In this document: in pieces, positions 5,872 through 6,024 of the stretch | Position numbering within the stretch: position 1 is the stretch's first letter | How the letters are laid out: every line of letters begins with the position of its first letter | NCBI GenBank assembly: GCA_028875175.1 | Contig: JAPPFO010000193.1 | Location: 1 to 6,024, forward strand | Origin: Chloroflexota bacterium | GTDB lineage: Bacteria; Chloroflexota; UBA11872 | Direction: 5' to 3' | Length of the DNA stretch: 6,024 bases | The notes under the pieces: model-generated | What the model was told of the DNA's origin: nothing | Seen by the model: only the letters and a program-made list of their open reading frames with translations | Database searches by the model: none | Translations under genes and position numbers: made by a program

Positions 5872-6024
5872 ATGGCTGACGAGTGGCAGGAACTCCGAGT
5901 TTCCAACGACGCGCTTGACGATCCATCCGAACTGCGCGCCCGCATGGACACCGAGGGCTACGTCTTCCTCAAGGGCCTCTTCAATCCTGACGACATGCTC
6001 TCGCTGCGCCGAGCCATGGCCGCG
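5872..6024 (+). CDS. Phytanoyl-CoA dioxygenase (PhyH)-like protein, N-terminal part (3' end outside window)
   Basis: Fifty-one codons are visible from ATG 5872 to the window edge with no stop. After a short acidic leader, the stretch 'GYVFLKGLFNPDDMLSLRRAM' (residues 29-49, shown as GYVFLKGLF then NPDDMLSLRRAM) follows the pattern that opens PhyH-family Fe(II)/2-oxoglutarate dioxygenases: a 'G-(Y/F)-hydrophobic-hydrophobic-(L/K)-x-(L/V)-(L/F)' strand, a turn, then an 'ell..lr..' helix. The iron ligands (H-x-D and a distal His) and the 2-oxoglutarate-binding Arg would be further downstream, out of view. Such enzymes hydroxylate varied small molecules; phytanoyl-CoA need not be the substrate. 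The start is supported by a near-perfect Shine-Dalgarno. The terminator hairpin after clpB suggests separate transcription, though no clear promoter is seen in 5743-5855. The gene is near certain; the family call rests on a short segment. Confidence 0.6.
   Translation, partial: MADEWQELRVSNDALDDPSELRARMDTEGYVFLKGLFNPDDMLSLRRAMAA

Overview
This is a high-GC (roughly two-thirds G+C by eye) bacterial window. It has two complete catabolic-type enzymes, one complete protein-disaggregase gene and two genes cut by the window edges. I see no tRNA, rRNA, transposase, integrase, CRISPR array or phage gene. Proteins of the Gfo/Idh/MocA, sarcosine-oxidase-like, M19-dipeptidase-like and phytanoyl-CoA-dioxygenase-like families together on GC-rich DNA suggest a free-living or host-associated organotroph, perhaps a Chloroflexota or similar metagenome lineage. 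That placement is a guess. The HspR-type operator (HAIR) in front of clpB narrows the choice to phyla that use HspR, such as Actinomycetota and some others.

Layout. Positions 1-540 (+) hold the C-terminal part of a Gfo/Idh/MocA-family oxidoreductase. After 58 bases comes a flavin oxidase of the monomeric sarcosine oxidase / N-methyltryptophan oxidase family (599-1741, +). These two probably share a transcript. Convergent to them, with only 18 bases between the stop codons, is a divergent M19 (membrane/renal dipeptidase) family protein (1760-2779, -). A 314-base divergent intergenic region (2780-3093) carries the clearest regulatory signal in the window. This is a sigma70-type promoter (TTGATA, 17 bases, extended -10 TATAAA at 3000-3028) overlapped by an inverted repeat matching the HspR operator HAIR (2999-3019). 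It drives clpB (3094-5688, +), a full-length ClpB disaggregase. A strong GC hairpin (5708-5742) follows as the probable terminator. A new gene then begins at 5872 and runs off the window; it looks like the N-terminus of a phytanoyl-CoA dioxygenase family protein.

How they fit together. The oxidoreductase, the amine oxidase and the dipeptidase-like protein could serve degradation of N-methylated amino acids, dipeptides or related metabolites, but only gene proximity supports this. clpB is a separate heat-shock unit: its product works with DnaK/DnaJ/GrpE to dissolve aggregates, and its operator predicts repression by HspR at normal temperature. Several conserved start codons lie downstream of the longest open frame, and Shine-Dalgarno placement decides them: 599, 2779 and 3094.

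The observations most worth checking are the HAIR-controlled clpB promoter, the loss of one metal-ligand set in the M19 protein, and the loss of two active-site histidines in the flavin oxidase. I found no convincing undescribed multi-gene system here.
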